The notes beneath the pieces are model-generated. The model saw only the letters and a list, made by a program, of their open reading frames with translations, was not told the DNA's origin and searched no databases. From assembly GCF_015191005.1 (NCBI RefSeq), contig NZ_CP040442.1, positions 3,534,001-3,598,000 of the forward strand: DNA of 64,000 nucleotides, given 5' to 3'. The position numbers and the translations under genes are program-made. How positions within the stretch are numbered: the first letter of the stretch is position 1; every line of letters starts with the position of its first letter. This stretch comes from Kaistella flava (ex Peng et al. 2021). Lineage in GTDB: Bacteria > Bacteroidota > Bacteroidia > Flavobacteriales > Weeksellaceae. This document shows positions 1-8,168 of the stretch, piece by piece.

Positions 1-1007
1 TTGCTGAAAACCATCCTGTTTTTGCCGAAATATCTGTCTTTTTTGGTGATATTGAATCTTTTTTAAGACGAAATAAATCTCCAAATTATAATTTCGTTTA
101 TGATCAAGTAGTGAGTTGTGGTGAATTGATATCTTCTAAAATTTTGAGTGAATATTTAAATGATATTCAATTTAAAAATAACTGGTGTGATTCCCGCGAT
201 TATATTAAAACCGATAGCAACTATCGCGAAGGAAATGTCAACTGGGAAGAAACAGAAAAGAAAATGGCTTCGTTGAACCTGAATAATTGTTATGTAACGC
301 AAGGTTTCATCGGTTCTGATGAGAATAATTTTACAGTGACTTTAGGACGGGAAGGTTCCGATTATTCTGCTGCAATTTTCGCTTATTGTTTAAATGCAGA
401 AGCCATGACGATTTGGAAAGATGTTCCAGGAGTGATGACGGGTGATCCCAGAAAGTTTGAAAACGTTTCTCTTTTGAGTCATATTTCTTACGAAGATGCT
501 ATTGAAATGGCGTATTACGGTGCGTCTGTAATTCACCCAAAAACTTTACAGCCACTTAAACAAAAGAATATTCCTTTTTATGTGAAGTCCTTTTTAGAGC
601 CAAAAAATTCGGGAACGAAAATTGGAACGAGCGAAGAAAGAAGTCAACTGGAGTCTTTTATTTTAAAAGAAAACCAACAATTGATGCGCATTGCAACCCG
701 CGATTTCTCTTTTATTGCAGAAGAGCATTTGAGTCAAATATTTTCTCTTTTAGCCAAATATAAAATCAAAATTTCTTTGATGCAGAATTCTGCCATTTCA
801 CTCGATCTTTGTTTAGAAGATATGTATGGAACGGTGGAGGAGCTGAATGAAGAACTTCAAAAAGAATTCAATGCAGAGATTATAAAAAATGTTTCTCTTT
901 ATACCATAAGAAACGCTAATTTAGAGCAGTTGAATAAATTTTATCAAGATAAAAACATATTGTTAGAACAGATTTCCCAAAAAACGATACAGGTTATAAC
1001 GAATTAA
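1..1007 (+). CDS. Aspartate kinase, C-terminal part (5' end outside window)
   Basis: Catalyses ATP-dependent phosphorylation of aspartate, the first step towards lysine, threonine and methionine. The frame is open from base 3 to the window edge, so about 334 codons are visible and roughly the first 80 residues are missing. A GTG at 111 exists but reads inside the conserved VSCGEL block and is not the start. Visible family signatures are VSCGELISSKIL, the GREGSDYSA nucleotide-binding region, WKDVPGVMTGDPR and ASVIHPKTLQPL. The last ~100 residues form the ACT-type regulatory region, so feedback inhibition is likely. It looks monofunctional: no homoserine dehydrogenase domain follows before the stop. 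The next gene begins six bases later in the same direction, so the two may be cotranscribed. Confidence 0.95.
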   Translation, partial: AENHPVFAEISVFFGDIESFLRRNKSPNYNFVYDQVVSCGELISSKILSEYLNDIQFKNNWCDSRDYIKTDSNYREGNVNWEETEKKMASLNLNNCYVTQGFIGSDENNFTVTLGREGSDYSAAIFAYCLNAEAMTIWKDVPGVMTGDPRKFENVSLLSHISYEDAIEMAYYGASVIHPKTLQPLKQKNIPFYVKSFLEPKNSGTKIGTSEERSQLESFILKENQQLMRIATRDFSFIAEEHLSQIFSLLAKYKIKISLMQNSAISLDLCLEDMYGTVEELNEELQKEFNAEIIKNVSLYTIRNANLEQLNKFYQDKNILLEQISQKTIQVITN

Positions 1008-1013
1008 TTGTCA

Positions 1014-2852
1014 ATGAGTTTAATTTCCAAAAGTGATTTGATTAAAGCCTCAGGTTTAAGCAAATTAGGATTACTAAAAAATCCTGCGGCGTCGGCGATT
1101 ATGCGTTTAACAAAAATCGATGAGGTTAATAAGTTATACGATGTATTGAAAAATAAAGTCGGAAAAGACTTTTTCGATTCTTTCGTGCGCGAACGTGATT
1201 TAAGATATATAGTTTTCGAAGAAGACTTGGCAAGAATTCCAAAAACAGGTCCTTTTATTTTGGTTTCCAATCATCCACTTGGTGCGATTGATGGAATTTT
1301 GATGACTAAAATTTTAACTGAAATTCGTCCTGATTTTAAAATCATGGGTAATTTTTTATTGGAGAAAATCGAACCGATGAAACCTTACGTGATCTCGGTA
1401 AACCCTTTTGAAAATAGAAAAGAGCTGAAAAGCAGTTCGTCTGGAATGCGAGGAACTTTAAAGCATTTAGAAGATGGCGGCTGTGTCGGGATTTTTCCGG
1501 CAGGGGAAGTTTCTAACCGAAATAATGAGTTCGGTGAAATACTAGATAAGAAATGGGAAAGACCAGCTTTGAAGCTTATTAAAATGGCTAAAGTTCCCGT
1601 TGTTCCAATGTATATTCATGCCAAGAATAGCCGGCTGTTCTATCAATTAGCCAAGATTCATCCAGATTTGCAAACGATTTTATTACCATCCGAAATGATG
1701 AATAAAAGGGAGAAGCCAATCCGCATTAGAATTGGAAAACCCGTTTCTGTAAAAGTTCTGGAAGAGAATGATACCATAGAAGAAATGGGTGAGTTTCTGC
1801 AAAAGAAAATTCTGCTGTTGAAGTCTTATTACGAGAAAAGAAAATCAATCACGGACCGTTTAAATATTCCAAATCTTAAACTTAATTTCTCTTTGAAAAA
1901 AGAAGAAAATGTAGTTCAGAATATTATTGATGAAACACCAACGGAAGATATCATTAAAGAAATAGAAGCGCTTTCTCAAAATGATAAGATGCTTTTCCGA
2001 AACGGAAATTACGAAGTCTTTTTTGCACCTTATGGTGAGATTCCATCCATCATGCGTGAGATCGGCCGACAGCGAGAGCTCACCTTTAGAAAAATTGGTG
2101 AAGGAAGCAATTTGCCTTTTGACCTCGATGAATACGACGAATATTACCACCATCTTTTCCTTTGGGACAGCCAAGCTCAGAAATTAGCGGGCGCTTATAG
2201 AATGGCTTTGGGATGTGAAGTAATGAAAAAATACGGGATCGATGGTTTTTATACCAGTTCACTTTTTGAATTTGATCCAGAACTTCGACCATTCTTCCGT
2301 AAAGTGATTGAAATGGGAAGAGCCTATATTTCTGCGGAATATCAACAGAAACCACTGCCTCTTTTCCTTTTGTGGCGAGGAATTGTACATGTTTGTTTAA
2401 GAAATCCCGAACATAAATTCCTGATGGGCGGCGTAAGTATTTCCGATAAATTCTCAGAGTTCTCAAAATCGCTGATGATTGAGTTTATGAGGTCACATTA
2501 CTACGATTCTGCCGTGGCGCAGTATATTCATCCTAAACATGATTTTAAAGTTAAGTTAAAGGAACGTGACAAGAATCTATTTTTCGATGAGGTAGAATCT
2601 GATTTGAACAAGCTGGATAAGATTATCGACGATTTGGAGCCAGAAATGCGGATGCCAGTTCTTATTAAAAAATATATCAAGCAGAATGCAAAAGTGGTAT
2701 CTTTCAACGTAGATCCAAGCTTTAATGATGCAATTGATGGGTTGATGTATATTCGAATTAGCGAATTACCGGAGAGCACAATCAAGCCAGTACTGGAAGA
2801 AATGAGTGAGCAAATCAGAAGAGAAGAAAATAATGTTGCTGATAATCAGTAA
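1014..2852 (+). CDS. Two-domain acyltransferase (PlsC-like + OlsB-like), probable aminolipid synthase
   Basis: A 612-residue protein. The N-terminal half (about residues 75-270) is a lysophospholipid acyltransferase domain with SNHPLGAIDG (the His/Asp motif, here H-x5-D rather than H-x4-D) and FPAGEVS as the second substrate motif. The C-terminal half (about 320-560) resembles the OlsB/hemolysin-type N-acyltransferase fold, with REIGRQRELTFRKIGEG and LAGAYRMALG. Known bifunctional OlsF enzymes with this order build ornithine or related aminolipids, the two domains doing N- and O-acylation. Assignment to ornithine, glycine or serine-glycine lipid is not visible. A TTG at 1008 lies six bases upstream in frame; the ATG at 1014 is preferred. 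It probably acts at the inner face of the cytoplasmic membrane. Confidence 0.8.
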   Translation: MSLISKSDLIKASGLSKLGLLKNPAASAIMRLTKIDEVNKLYDVLKNKVGKDFFDSFVRERDLRYIVFEEDLARIPKTGPFILVSNHPLGAIDGILMTKILTEIRPDFKIMGNFLLEKIEPMKPYVISVNPFENRKELKSSSSGMRGTLKHLEDGGCVGIFPAGEVSNRNNEFGEILDKKWERPALKLIKMAKVPVVPMYIHAKNSRLFYQLAKIHPDLQTILLPSEMMNKREKPIRIRIGKPVSVKVLEENDTIEEMGEFLQKKILLLKSYYEKRKSITDRLNIPNLKLNFSLKKEENVVQNIIDETPTEDIIKEIEALSQNDKMLFRNGNYEVFFAPYGEIPSIMREIGRQRELTFRKIGEGSNLPFDLDEYDEYYHHLFLWDSQAQKLAGAYRMALGCEVMKKYGIDGFYTSSLFEFDPELRPFFRKVIEMGRAYISAEYQQKPLPLFLLWRGIVHVCLRNPEHKFLMGGVSISDKFSEFSKSLMIEFMRSHYYDSAVAQYIHPKHDFKVKLKERDKNLFFDEVESDLNKLDKIIDDLEPEMRMPVLIKKYIKQNAKVVSFNVDPSFNDAIDGLMYIRISELPESTIKPVLEEMSEQIRREENNVADNQ

Positions 2853-2887
2853 TGTTAAAGTTTTTGTTAAAATTATTTTGCAAAAGA

Positions 2888-2919
2888 TTTGCATCGTATG
2901 GGAAAACTTGTTACTTTTG
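2888..2919 (+). promoter_or_regulatory. Promoter of tRNA-Phe
   Basis: TTTG at 2888-2891 and TACTTTTG at 2912-2919, separated by 20 bases, match the Bacteroidota -33/-7 promoter consensus. Transcription should begin near 2924, about 15 bases before the mature tRNA. This is one of the best two-box promoters in the window. Confidence 0.7.
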
Positions 2920-2938
2920 CACCACTGAATTAAACAAA

Positions 2939-3011
2939 GGTCTCTTAGCTCAGTTGGTAGAGCAATGGATTGAAAATCCATGTGTCCCTGGTTCGATTCC
3001 TGGAGAGACCA
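2939..3011 (+). tRNA. tRNA-Phe (anticodon GAA)
   Basis: A 73-base cloverleaf. The acceptor arm GGTCTCT pairs with AGAGACC, the D-loop carries AGCTCAGTTGGTAGAGC, the anticodon loop TTGAAAA gives GAA, and the T-arm contains GGTTCGATTCC. The discriminator base is A and CCA is not encoded. It stands alone and is followed by a strong terminator. Confidence 0.98.
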
Positions 3012-3024
3012 CTTTTAAAAGGTC

Positions 3025-3057
3025 AAGCGCTTAGTTTCAAAACTAAGCGCTTTTTTT
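3025..3057 (+). terminator. Intrinsic terminator after tRNA-Phe
   Basis: AGCGCTTAGTTT at 3026-3037 is perfectly complementary to AAACTAAGCGCT at 3040-3051 and is followed by a run of T. This is a long, near-perfect stem directly behind the tRNA. Confidence 0.9.
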
Positions 3058-3140
3058 GTGCTTTTTTCACATGAATCTTACAGGATCATAGATCGGTCTC
3101 AAATTTTGGGGAAGAATGGTGAATTTGTCATTTTTGTAAA

Positions 3141-3254
3141 ATGATCAATAGCTTTGAATTGCTTAAGTCATTGCTGCCGAAATTTATTGTTGAACACTTT
3201 AATATATCTGTTCCGAAGAATTCGACCAAGTTTTGTTCTGATTCTAAAAAATGA
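3141..3254 (+). pseudogene. Possible relic of an ISAon1-type transposase N-terminal region
   Basis: A 37-codon reading frame starting MINSFELLKSLLPKF and continuing IVEHFNI is closely reminiscent of the N-terminal region protein that precedes ISAon1-family transposases. The frame stops at 3252-3254 and the next ~70 bases read on in the same phase without a recognisable continuation. No transposase catalytic region or inverted repeats are visible nearby, so it would be a dead fragment. The resemblance is from memory of the family, not from an alignment. Confidence 0.35.
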
Positions 3255-3386
3255 ATATGTTTTTCAGCATTAAGGCTTGATGAAAGAATTAATGAAATTA
3301 TAAAAGTCAAAGTCTCATTTGTACTTTGTTAGGAATTTTGGGAGTTCTTTTTTTATGAAAATATGGGTTTTTGATTATTTCGTTTT

Positions 3387-3452
3387 CATGAACTCCTCAT
3401 GAACTATCCATGCTTTATCCATGAAGTATCTATGAAGCATCCATGAACCATA
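3387..3452. repeat. Six imperfect 11-bp tandem repeats
   Basis: Six consecutive 11-base units with consensus CATGAA(C/G)TATC: catgaactcct, catgaactatc, catgctttatc, catgaagtatc, tatgaagcatc, catgaaccata. The 11-base period is not a multiple of three, so this is not a peptide repeat; it is close to one DNA helical turn. It lies in the gap between tRNA-Phe and the HD-domain gene. The rest of the 3060-3720 gap holds the IS relic before it and a hairpin after it. Confidence 0.85.
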
Positions 3453-3592
3453 ATTCAACTTGATCCGTCTTAAATAACCATACAGATTACTTAATAAATC
3501 CTATTATAAATATACACCTGTTTTATTTTTTGATCCCAATTCGCTCATAAAATCGTTATCGTGCATTTTTAACAATTAAAAAATTCCTTATC

Positions 3593-3629
3593 GGGTATAA
3601 TTTCATTCTAAAATGAATAATTTATACCC
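3593..3629. repeat. Inverted repeat / hairpin upstream of the HD-domain gene
   Basis: GGGTATAA at 3593-3600 pairs with TTATACCC at 3622-3629, and an inner stem TTCATT/AATGAA closes a four-base loop. No T-run follows, so it is not a simple terminator. It lies 93 bases before the start at 3722 and could be an operator or a leader structure. A related GTATAATTT word recurs at about 3649-3657. Confidence 0.5.
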
Positions 3630-3721
3630 TTTGGGGTGTCATGGAGGAGTATAATTTATTGTGTGAATAAGTAAAATATAAAAGTCTTATTAATCCATCT
3701 TATTTTTCCGAAATTAGCCAC

Positions 3722-4312
3722 ATGATCTTAGAAAAAGAAATACAGTTCATTCTCGCTTTAGACGCCTTGAAAAGTGTAAACCGCAGAAACTTTAATCTCG
3801 ATGATTCACGTAGAGAAAATACGGCGGAACACAGTTGGCAAATTGTAGTGTTTGCGCAGGTTCTTTTACCCTATGCAAAAGAGAAAGACCAAATCGATCT
3901 TTTAAGAGTGATTAGGATGCTTTCTATTCACGATGTGGTAGAAATAGAAGCAGGAGATACTTTCATTTTTGATGAAAGCGCAATGACTGGTAAATATGAG
4001 CGAGAATTGGCAGCAGCAAAAAAGACTTTCGGTATTTTGGACGAACCTTTAAGTTCAGAGTTTCTAAATCTCTGGATAGAATTTGAGGCTGAAGAAACTC
4101 CCGATGCTATTTTTGCTTGTGCAGTTGATAGGATTATGCCTTTTGTTCTGAATGTTTATGGTTCCGCTAAAAGTTGGACAGAAGCTGATGTAAAAGTAAA
4201 TCAAGTTGAAAACATAGTCGGTAAAGCCGTAAAAAGAGCTTCCGAAGAAATGGGTGAAGCGTTTGATATTTTGCTGAAAAAAGCTTTGGATGAAGGGAAA
4301 CTGGTCGAGTAA
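3722..4312 (+). CDS. HD-domain phosphohydrolase (YfbR/HDDC2-like)
   Basis: A 196-residue soluble protein of the HD_3 family, whose members are metal-dependent 5'-deoxynucleotidases or related phosphohydrolases. Metal ligands are visible as H37 in ENTAEHSW, the H70-D71 pair in LSIHDVVEIEAGD, and a later Asp in AVDRIMP. Length is normal for the family. It is followed by convergent genes, with only 19 bases to the end of the minus-strand ABC ATPase, and no clear terminator between. The physiological substrate cannot be told from sequence; a role in deoxynucleotide pool control is the likely guess. Confidence 0.85.
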   Translation: MILEKEIQFILALDALKSVNRRNFNLDDSRRENTAEHSWQIVVFAQVLLPYAKEKDQIDLLRVIRMLSIHDVVEIEAGDTFIFDESAMTGKYERELAAAKKTFGILDEPLSSEFLNLWIEFEAEETPDAIFACAVDRIMPFVLNVYGSAKSWTEADVKVNQVENIVGKAVKRASEEMGEAFDILLKKALDEGKLVE

Positions 4313-4331
4313 TCGAAAGGTGATTTGCCAA

Positions 4332-4991
4332 TTAATAAGACTGTAAATATCCGAATTTTTTTAAATCATCAATTCCATTTACAATTTTAGTAGAACCATT
4401 TTTTAATAAAATGATTTTATCAGAAATTTCAATGATGTTTTTATATTGATGATCTGTAATGATAATGCCTTTGTTTTTAGATTGCTTCTTTATCAACTTT
4501 TTTATTTCTTCAATAATCTTTGGAGAATGAAAAGGTTCATCGAGTATTAAAAATTTACAATCAGAAAAAAGTAGTACTAAAATTTCAATCAAGCGTTTTT
4601 CACCGCCTGAAAGGTTACGTGTTTTTTGATTGATAAACGGTATCATCAATTCATTGGATTTTAAAATGACTGCATTTTCACTATTGCAAAATAAGTCAAT
4701 GATGGATTTTACCTTGAGGTGATTGGGTAAGAAATGACCCTGGAATAAATAATGAATAAGATTTTTATTGTCGGAAACATTATTAATGACTTTCGTACCT
4801 ACCCTTACGAACTTATTTTCCGCCGAAATTGTGCCAAAAATAATTTCTAATAAAGTAGATTTTCCACTTCCATTTCTGCCAAGTATTCCAACAATCTGAC
4901 CTGTTTCGCAAGACAAGAAAATATCTTTCAATATCTTTTTATCATCAAATGATTTATCAATGCTATCAACGTGTAATTTTAAAATTTCCAT
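4332..4991 (-). CDS. ABC transporter ATP-binding protein
   Basis: A 219-residue ABC ATPase with Walker A GRNGSGKST, signature LSGGEKR, Walker B FLILDEPF and the switch histidine in TDHQ. The ATG at 4991 is chosen over an upstream in-frame start because it gives the usual N-terminus (MEILKLHVDS). It overlaps the 3' end of the small membrane protein gene by 13 bases, which suggests translational coupling. No substrate-binding protein or large permease is near, so the partner is presumably the 91-residue membrane protein. The substrate is unknown. Confidence 0.85.
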   Translation of the reverse strand: MEILKLHVDSIDKSFDDKKILKDIFLSCETGQIVGILGRNGSGKSTLLEIIFGTISAENKFVRVGTKVINNVSDNKNLIHYLFQGHFLPNHLKVKSIIDLFCNSENAVILKSNELMIPFINQKTRNLSGGEKRLIEILVLLFSDCKFLILDEPFHSPKIIEEIKKLIKKQSKNKGIIITDHQYKNIIEISDKIILLKNGSTKIVNGIDDLKKFGYLQSY

Positions 4992-5254
4992 ATTAAAATT
5001 TCTAAAATTAGACTTATTAAAAGGGTCATCATCCAAAGAAATCTTCTGCTTAAACCAAAATTAGCGTAAAAATAATATTCGTTTTTATTCCTAATTTCAT
5101 AAATCATAAAATGAAAAAATGGTGCAAAAAAAAGATACGAAATTGCGAGGTTTTTAAAATTAAATCCCGCTATAAAAGATATTGAAACACTAACCAAAAA
5201 ACTGATCAAAAAGATTTTTTGATAAAAATACAAATATGCTTGTAGAACTCTCAA
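4979..5254 (-). CDS. Small membrane protein, putative partner of the ABC ATPase
   Basis: A 91-residue protein with three predicted membrane segments (about residues 12-30, 35-52 and 70-90) and a short charged loop EIRNKNEYYFYANFG. The start is TTG at 5254, four bases after the mutS2 stop, and no usable ATG occurs before residue 50; the gene overlaps the ATPase gene downstream. I do not recognise the family. Its position between mutS2 and an ABC ATPase, with tight spacing on both sides, supports a real gene acting with the ATPase. Confidence 0.7.
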   Translation of the reverse strand: MRVLQAYLYFYQKIFLISFLVSVSISFIAGFNFKNLAISYLFFAPFFHFMIYEIRNKNEYYFYANFGLSRRFLWMMTLLISLILEILIWKF

Positions 5255-5257
5255 TTT

Positions 5258-7408
5258 TTAAATCCGCTCCAGTTCATCACCGCTAATCTGCGTTTTAAAA
5301 GTTCCGTAATTCACAGAAACTTTACCATTCTTGTCAATCTTTTCAATGGTTCCAACACTTGTAGATCCAGGAATTCTTACTCGTTGTCCGACTTTCATCC
5401 AAACGGCGCGTTCTTTTTGACGTTTATCTTCCAGTTTTTCATTGGTTTCTACGATTTTTTCCTGAACATCAACTTTCTTTAATTGTTGCGTGATCTTGCG
5501 TTTAACAACTAGCAACCGTTTAGTTTCATCTTTATCAGAACCTAATTTTCGGAATTTTTCCTGTTCCAGAATTTTCACGAAATCTGCCACAACCAATTTC
5601 CTGGATTTTCCTTTCACATAAGAATCGATGAAGGCTTCAACCTTATTTCCAAACTGTAATTTCCGATGTTCGTCTTCGTAGAGTTTTTGAAAATTAAAGA
5701 GTTTTTGCTCCAGTTGATCATTCAGTTTTTCAAGATTTTCCTTTTTATTTTGAGTGGAATCTCTTTTTTCTGTTAAATCAGTTTTTAATTTTTCAACCTC
5801 AAATTTTTCCTGCTGTAATTTTACAATCGTTTTATCGAGGTTAATAATATCGTGTTCTACTTTCTTCTTGGCAGATTCAATAATGAATTTTGGAATTTTA
5901 TTTTTCGCTGCAACTTCAAATGTAAATGAACTTCCAGCTTGTCCGACTTCTAATTTATAAAGCGGTTCCAGTGAATTTTCATCAAAAAGCATCGCAGCAT
6001 TCGTTGCGTTTGGAAGTTGTTCAATCACCAATTTAATGTTGGTATAATGCGTGGTAATAATTGAAAAACTTTTCTTGTCGTAGAAAAACTCCAGGAAACT
6101 TTCAGCTAAAGCGCCACCTAATTCCGGATCAGAACCTGTTCCGAATTCATCGATGAGTAATAATGTTTTCGAATCTGCTTCTTTAATAATCTTCGCCATT
6201 TTCTTCAAACGGGAAGAGTAGGTCGAAAGATGATTTTCAATGGATTGATTATCACCTATATCCGTCATTAGTTTCTCAAAGAAAAACATTTCAGATTTTG
6301 GATGAACAGGAACTAAAATTCCACTCTGAATCATCAATTGCAGTAATCCAACAGTTTTTAAAGTAATCGATTTTCCGCCAGCATTAGGGCCGGAAATACA
6401 AAGAATACGATTCTGTTCGGTTAAGGTTAAAGTCTGTGGAAATATCTTTTTCTTTTCAACTTGATTTCTAATCAGCAGCAAAGGATGAAAAGCATTCACC
6501 AATCGCATCGTTCTGTGACGGTTGATTTTAGGTAAAATTCCACCAATTTTTTCAGCGAATTTTGCTTTGGCTCTCGTTACATCTAAATCAAAAATATACT
6601 TTTGGTAAGAATAAAGTTGAGGTTGAAATTCTGAAATTTCGAAGGTTAGTTTTCGAAGAATTTTATCGACTTCTTTCTTTTCCTCCTCAATATCTTCTCT
6701 TAATTTAAACTGATGTTTGACGACAGATTCCGGTTGAATATAAGTAATCGAACCTGTTTTCGAAAGTCCTAAAACTCTTCCAGGAACACGCTTTTTGTAA
6801 GCAGATTTTACGGCTAAAACTCTTTGGTCATCGACAATACTTTCTCGGATGTCATCTAAATAATCAGTATTGGTAAGACCAGTAAGTGCACGGTTAAAGT
6901 TTTCTTGAATGGCTTTTCTAGCGTGAGAAATATCGTGTCTTAATGCTTTCAGAATGGGTGAAGAATCACTTTTTACTTCGCCAAAACGGTTAAACACTTT
7001 GTCAATTTTATCAACGATTTCTTTTCGGTATTCTAAATCTTTAACATCGTTATTCAGATGAAGAAATATATCTGAATGAATTGGATAAAACTTTTGAAGT
7101 CGAGCGATTTGCTCCGTCAGACTTTTTATTTTAAGGAAAGCAGCATTGTCTAATCTGAAATTTTCAATCAGCATTAGTTTTAACTCCTCGTCAATATCTT
7201 CAAATTCGCTGAAAGGAATTGCGTTATCGCTTTCAAAACTCGATACATATTCAGCTACTTTTTTTAAGGAAAGTTCAGCTGCATCAATATCGAATGGGCG
7301 AATTGCTGCAATTCTATCTGCAGTTTTTTTCGAAAAGGCAAAAGGGGAAATCTCCGCTAAAAGTTCGGGGAATTCAAGTTCGTTTAAATCGTCTGTTTGT
7401 ATATGCAC
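5258..7408 (-). CDS. mutS2: MutS2-like DNA-binding ATPase without Smr domain
   Basis: About 716 residues. It has the MutS core and clamp, a Walker A GPNAGGKS near residue 335, the DEFGTGSDP Walker B region, the ITTHY switch, a long coiled coil (about 510-600) and a C-terminal KOW-like beta segment (GTIEKIDKNGKVSVNYG). MutS2 acts on recombination intermediates or stalled ribosomes in other bacteria. Family members with a Smr nuclease domain run to ~780 residues; here the protein ends before it, as in many flavobacterial homologues. Candidate starts are TTG at 7414 and GTG at 7408; the TTG lies inside the TAAATTTG promoter box (7412-7419), so GTG is chosen. First gene of a three-gene operon. 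Confidence 0.88.
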   Translation of the reverse strand: MHIQTDDLNELEFPELLAEISPFAFSKKTADRIAAIRPFDIDAAELSLKKVAEYVSSFESDNAIPFSEFEDIDEELKLMLIENFRLDNAAFLKIKSLTEQIARLQKFYPIHSDIFLHLNNDVKDLEYRKEIVDKIDKVFNRFGEVKSDSSPILKALRHDISHARKAIQENFNRALTGLTNTDYLDDIRESIVDDQRVLAVKSAYKKRVPGRVLGLSKTGSITYIQPESVVKHQFKLREDIEEEKKEVDKILRKLTFEISEFQPQLYSYQKYIFDLDVTRAKAKFAEKIGGILPKINRHRTMRLVNAFHPLLLIRNQVEKKKIFPQTLTLTEQNRILCISGPNAGGKSITLKTVGLLQLMIQSGILVPVHPKSEMFFFEKLMTDIGDNQSIENHLSTYSSRLKKMAKIIKEADSKTLLLIDEFGTGSDPELGGALAESFLEFFYDKKSFSIITTHYTNIKLVIEQLPNATNAAMLFDENSLEPLYKLEVGQAGSSFTFEVAAKNKIPKFIIESAKKKVEHDIINLDKTIVKLQQEKFEVEKLKTDLTEKRDSTQNKKENLEKLNDQLEQKLFNFQKLYEDEHRKLQFGNKVEAFIDSYVKGKSRKLVVADFVKILEQEKFRKLGSDKDETKRLLVVKRKITQQLKKVDVQEKIVETNEKLEDKRQKERAVWMKVGQRVRIPGSTSVGTIEKIDKNGKVSVNYGTFKTQISGDELERI

Positions 7409-7411
7409 GCG

Positions 7412-7419
7412 CAAATTTA
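7412..7419 (-). promoter_or_regulatory. Promoter -7 box of mutS2
   Basis: TAAATTTG on the minus strand matches TAnnTTTG exactly. Only three bases separate it from the GTG at 7408, so transcription would begin at or next to the start codon. It sits beside the 16-bp tandem repeats. Confidence 0.55.
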
Positions 7420-7425
7420 GTAAGT

Positions 7426-7473
7426 TAATTTGAGAATGGGATAATTTGAGAATGAGTTAATTTGAGAATGCGG
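7426..7473. repeat. Three 16-bp tandem repeats upstream of mutS2
   Basis: Units 7426-7441, 7442-7457 and 7458-7473 share TAATTTGAGAATG and differ only in the last three bases. They lie just upstream of the mutS2 -7 box, in the position of a -33 element or regulator sites. Confidence 0.85.
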
Positions 7474-7606
7474 CAGTTGGAGTAAAATTTTTGTATTTTT
7501 TTAGTTCAAACGATAGCTCCTATTTTAAATTATTCTCTCTGCGTCTTTGCGTAAATCTTTGCGGCTTTGCGTGAAAAACAAAAAGTTTTTTAAATCTCAA
7601 AAATTC

Positions 7607-7614
7607 TATCTTTG
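7607..7614 (+). promoter_or_regulatory. Promoter -7 box of the acetyltransferase gene
   Basis: TATCTTTG matches TAnnTTTG and ends four bases before the ATG at 7619, which implies a leaderless or nearly leaderless transcript. Confidence 0.55.
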
Positions 7615-7618
7615 AAAG

Positions 7619-8125
7619 ATGAAGTTTTCTACAGAGCGATTAATTTTAAGAACAATCACAGAATACGATGCCAGCGAGATTCTGAACATCAGAAGTAACG
7701 TTGAAATTAATCAATTCCTTCATCGAAATCCTCCTAAAAATTCTTTTGAAGCTTTAGAATTTATTTTAAATATCAAAAGGAAATCAGCGAATAATGAAAT
7801 TGTCCTTTTTGGAATTACTTTTCAAAATCATTCAAAATTAGTAGGAACAATTTGCCTTTGGAAATTCTCCGAAGATCGAACAGTTGCTGAATTAGGCTTC
7901 GAATTATTACCCGACTATCACGGAAAAGGAGTCATGTCGGAAGCTGTAAATTGTATTTTAAATTATGGATTTAAAAATTTAAATTTAGAAAAGATAGAAG
8001 CTTGTACCAATAAAAACAATTCAAATTCTATTAATTTACTTCAAAAATCAAAGTTTATTCTAAATGAAAATCGCCGAGACGAAAAGTTTCCCGAAAATCT
8101 TATTTTTGAATTAAACGCTATTTAA
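7619..8125 (+). CDS. GNAT family N-acetyltransferase (RimJ/RimL-like)
   Basis: 168 residues of the GNAT fold resembling ribosomal-protein or small-molecule acetyltransferases: N-terminal TERLILRTITEYDASEIL, the AELGFELLPDYHGKGVMSEA acetyl-CoA-binding region (a G-K-G version of the Q/R-x-x-G-x-G/A loop), and a C-terminal NSINLLQKSKF. The natural substrate is not visible. It has its own TAnnTTTG box four bases before the start. The gene is AT-rich like its neighbours and ends 43 bases before ung. Confidence 0.85.
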   Translation: MKFSTERLILRTITEYDASEILNIRSNVEINQFLHRNPPKNSFEALEFILNIKRKSANNEIVLFGITFQNHSKLVGTICLWKFSEDRTVAELGFELLPDYHGKGVMSEAVNCILNYGFKNLNLEKIEACTNKNNSNSINLLQKSKFILNENRRDEKFPENLIFELNAI

Positions 8126-8168
8126 ATAATCATCGCATTATCACATCAATTAATCATCACCTCATACA

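Noticed and set aside
3128..3310. A 60-codon minus-strand frame after tRNA-Phe
   Set aside because: It is antisense to the insertion-sequence-like fragment, which is the better explanation of the region.
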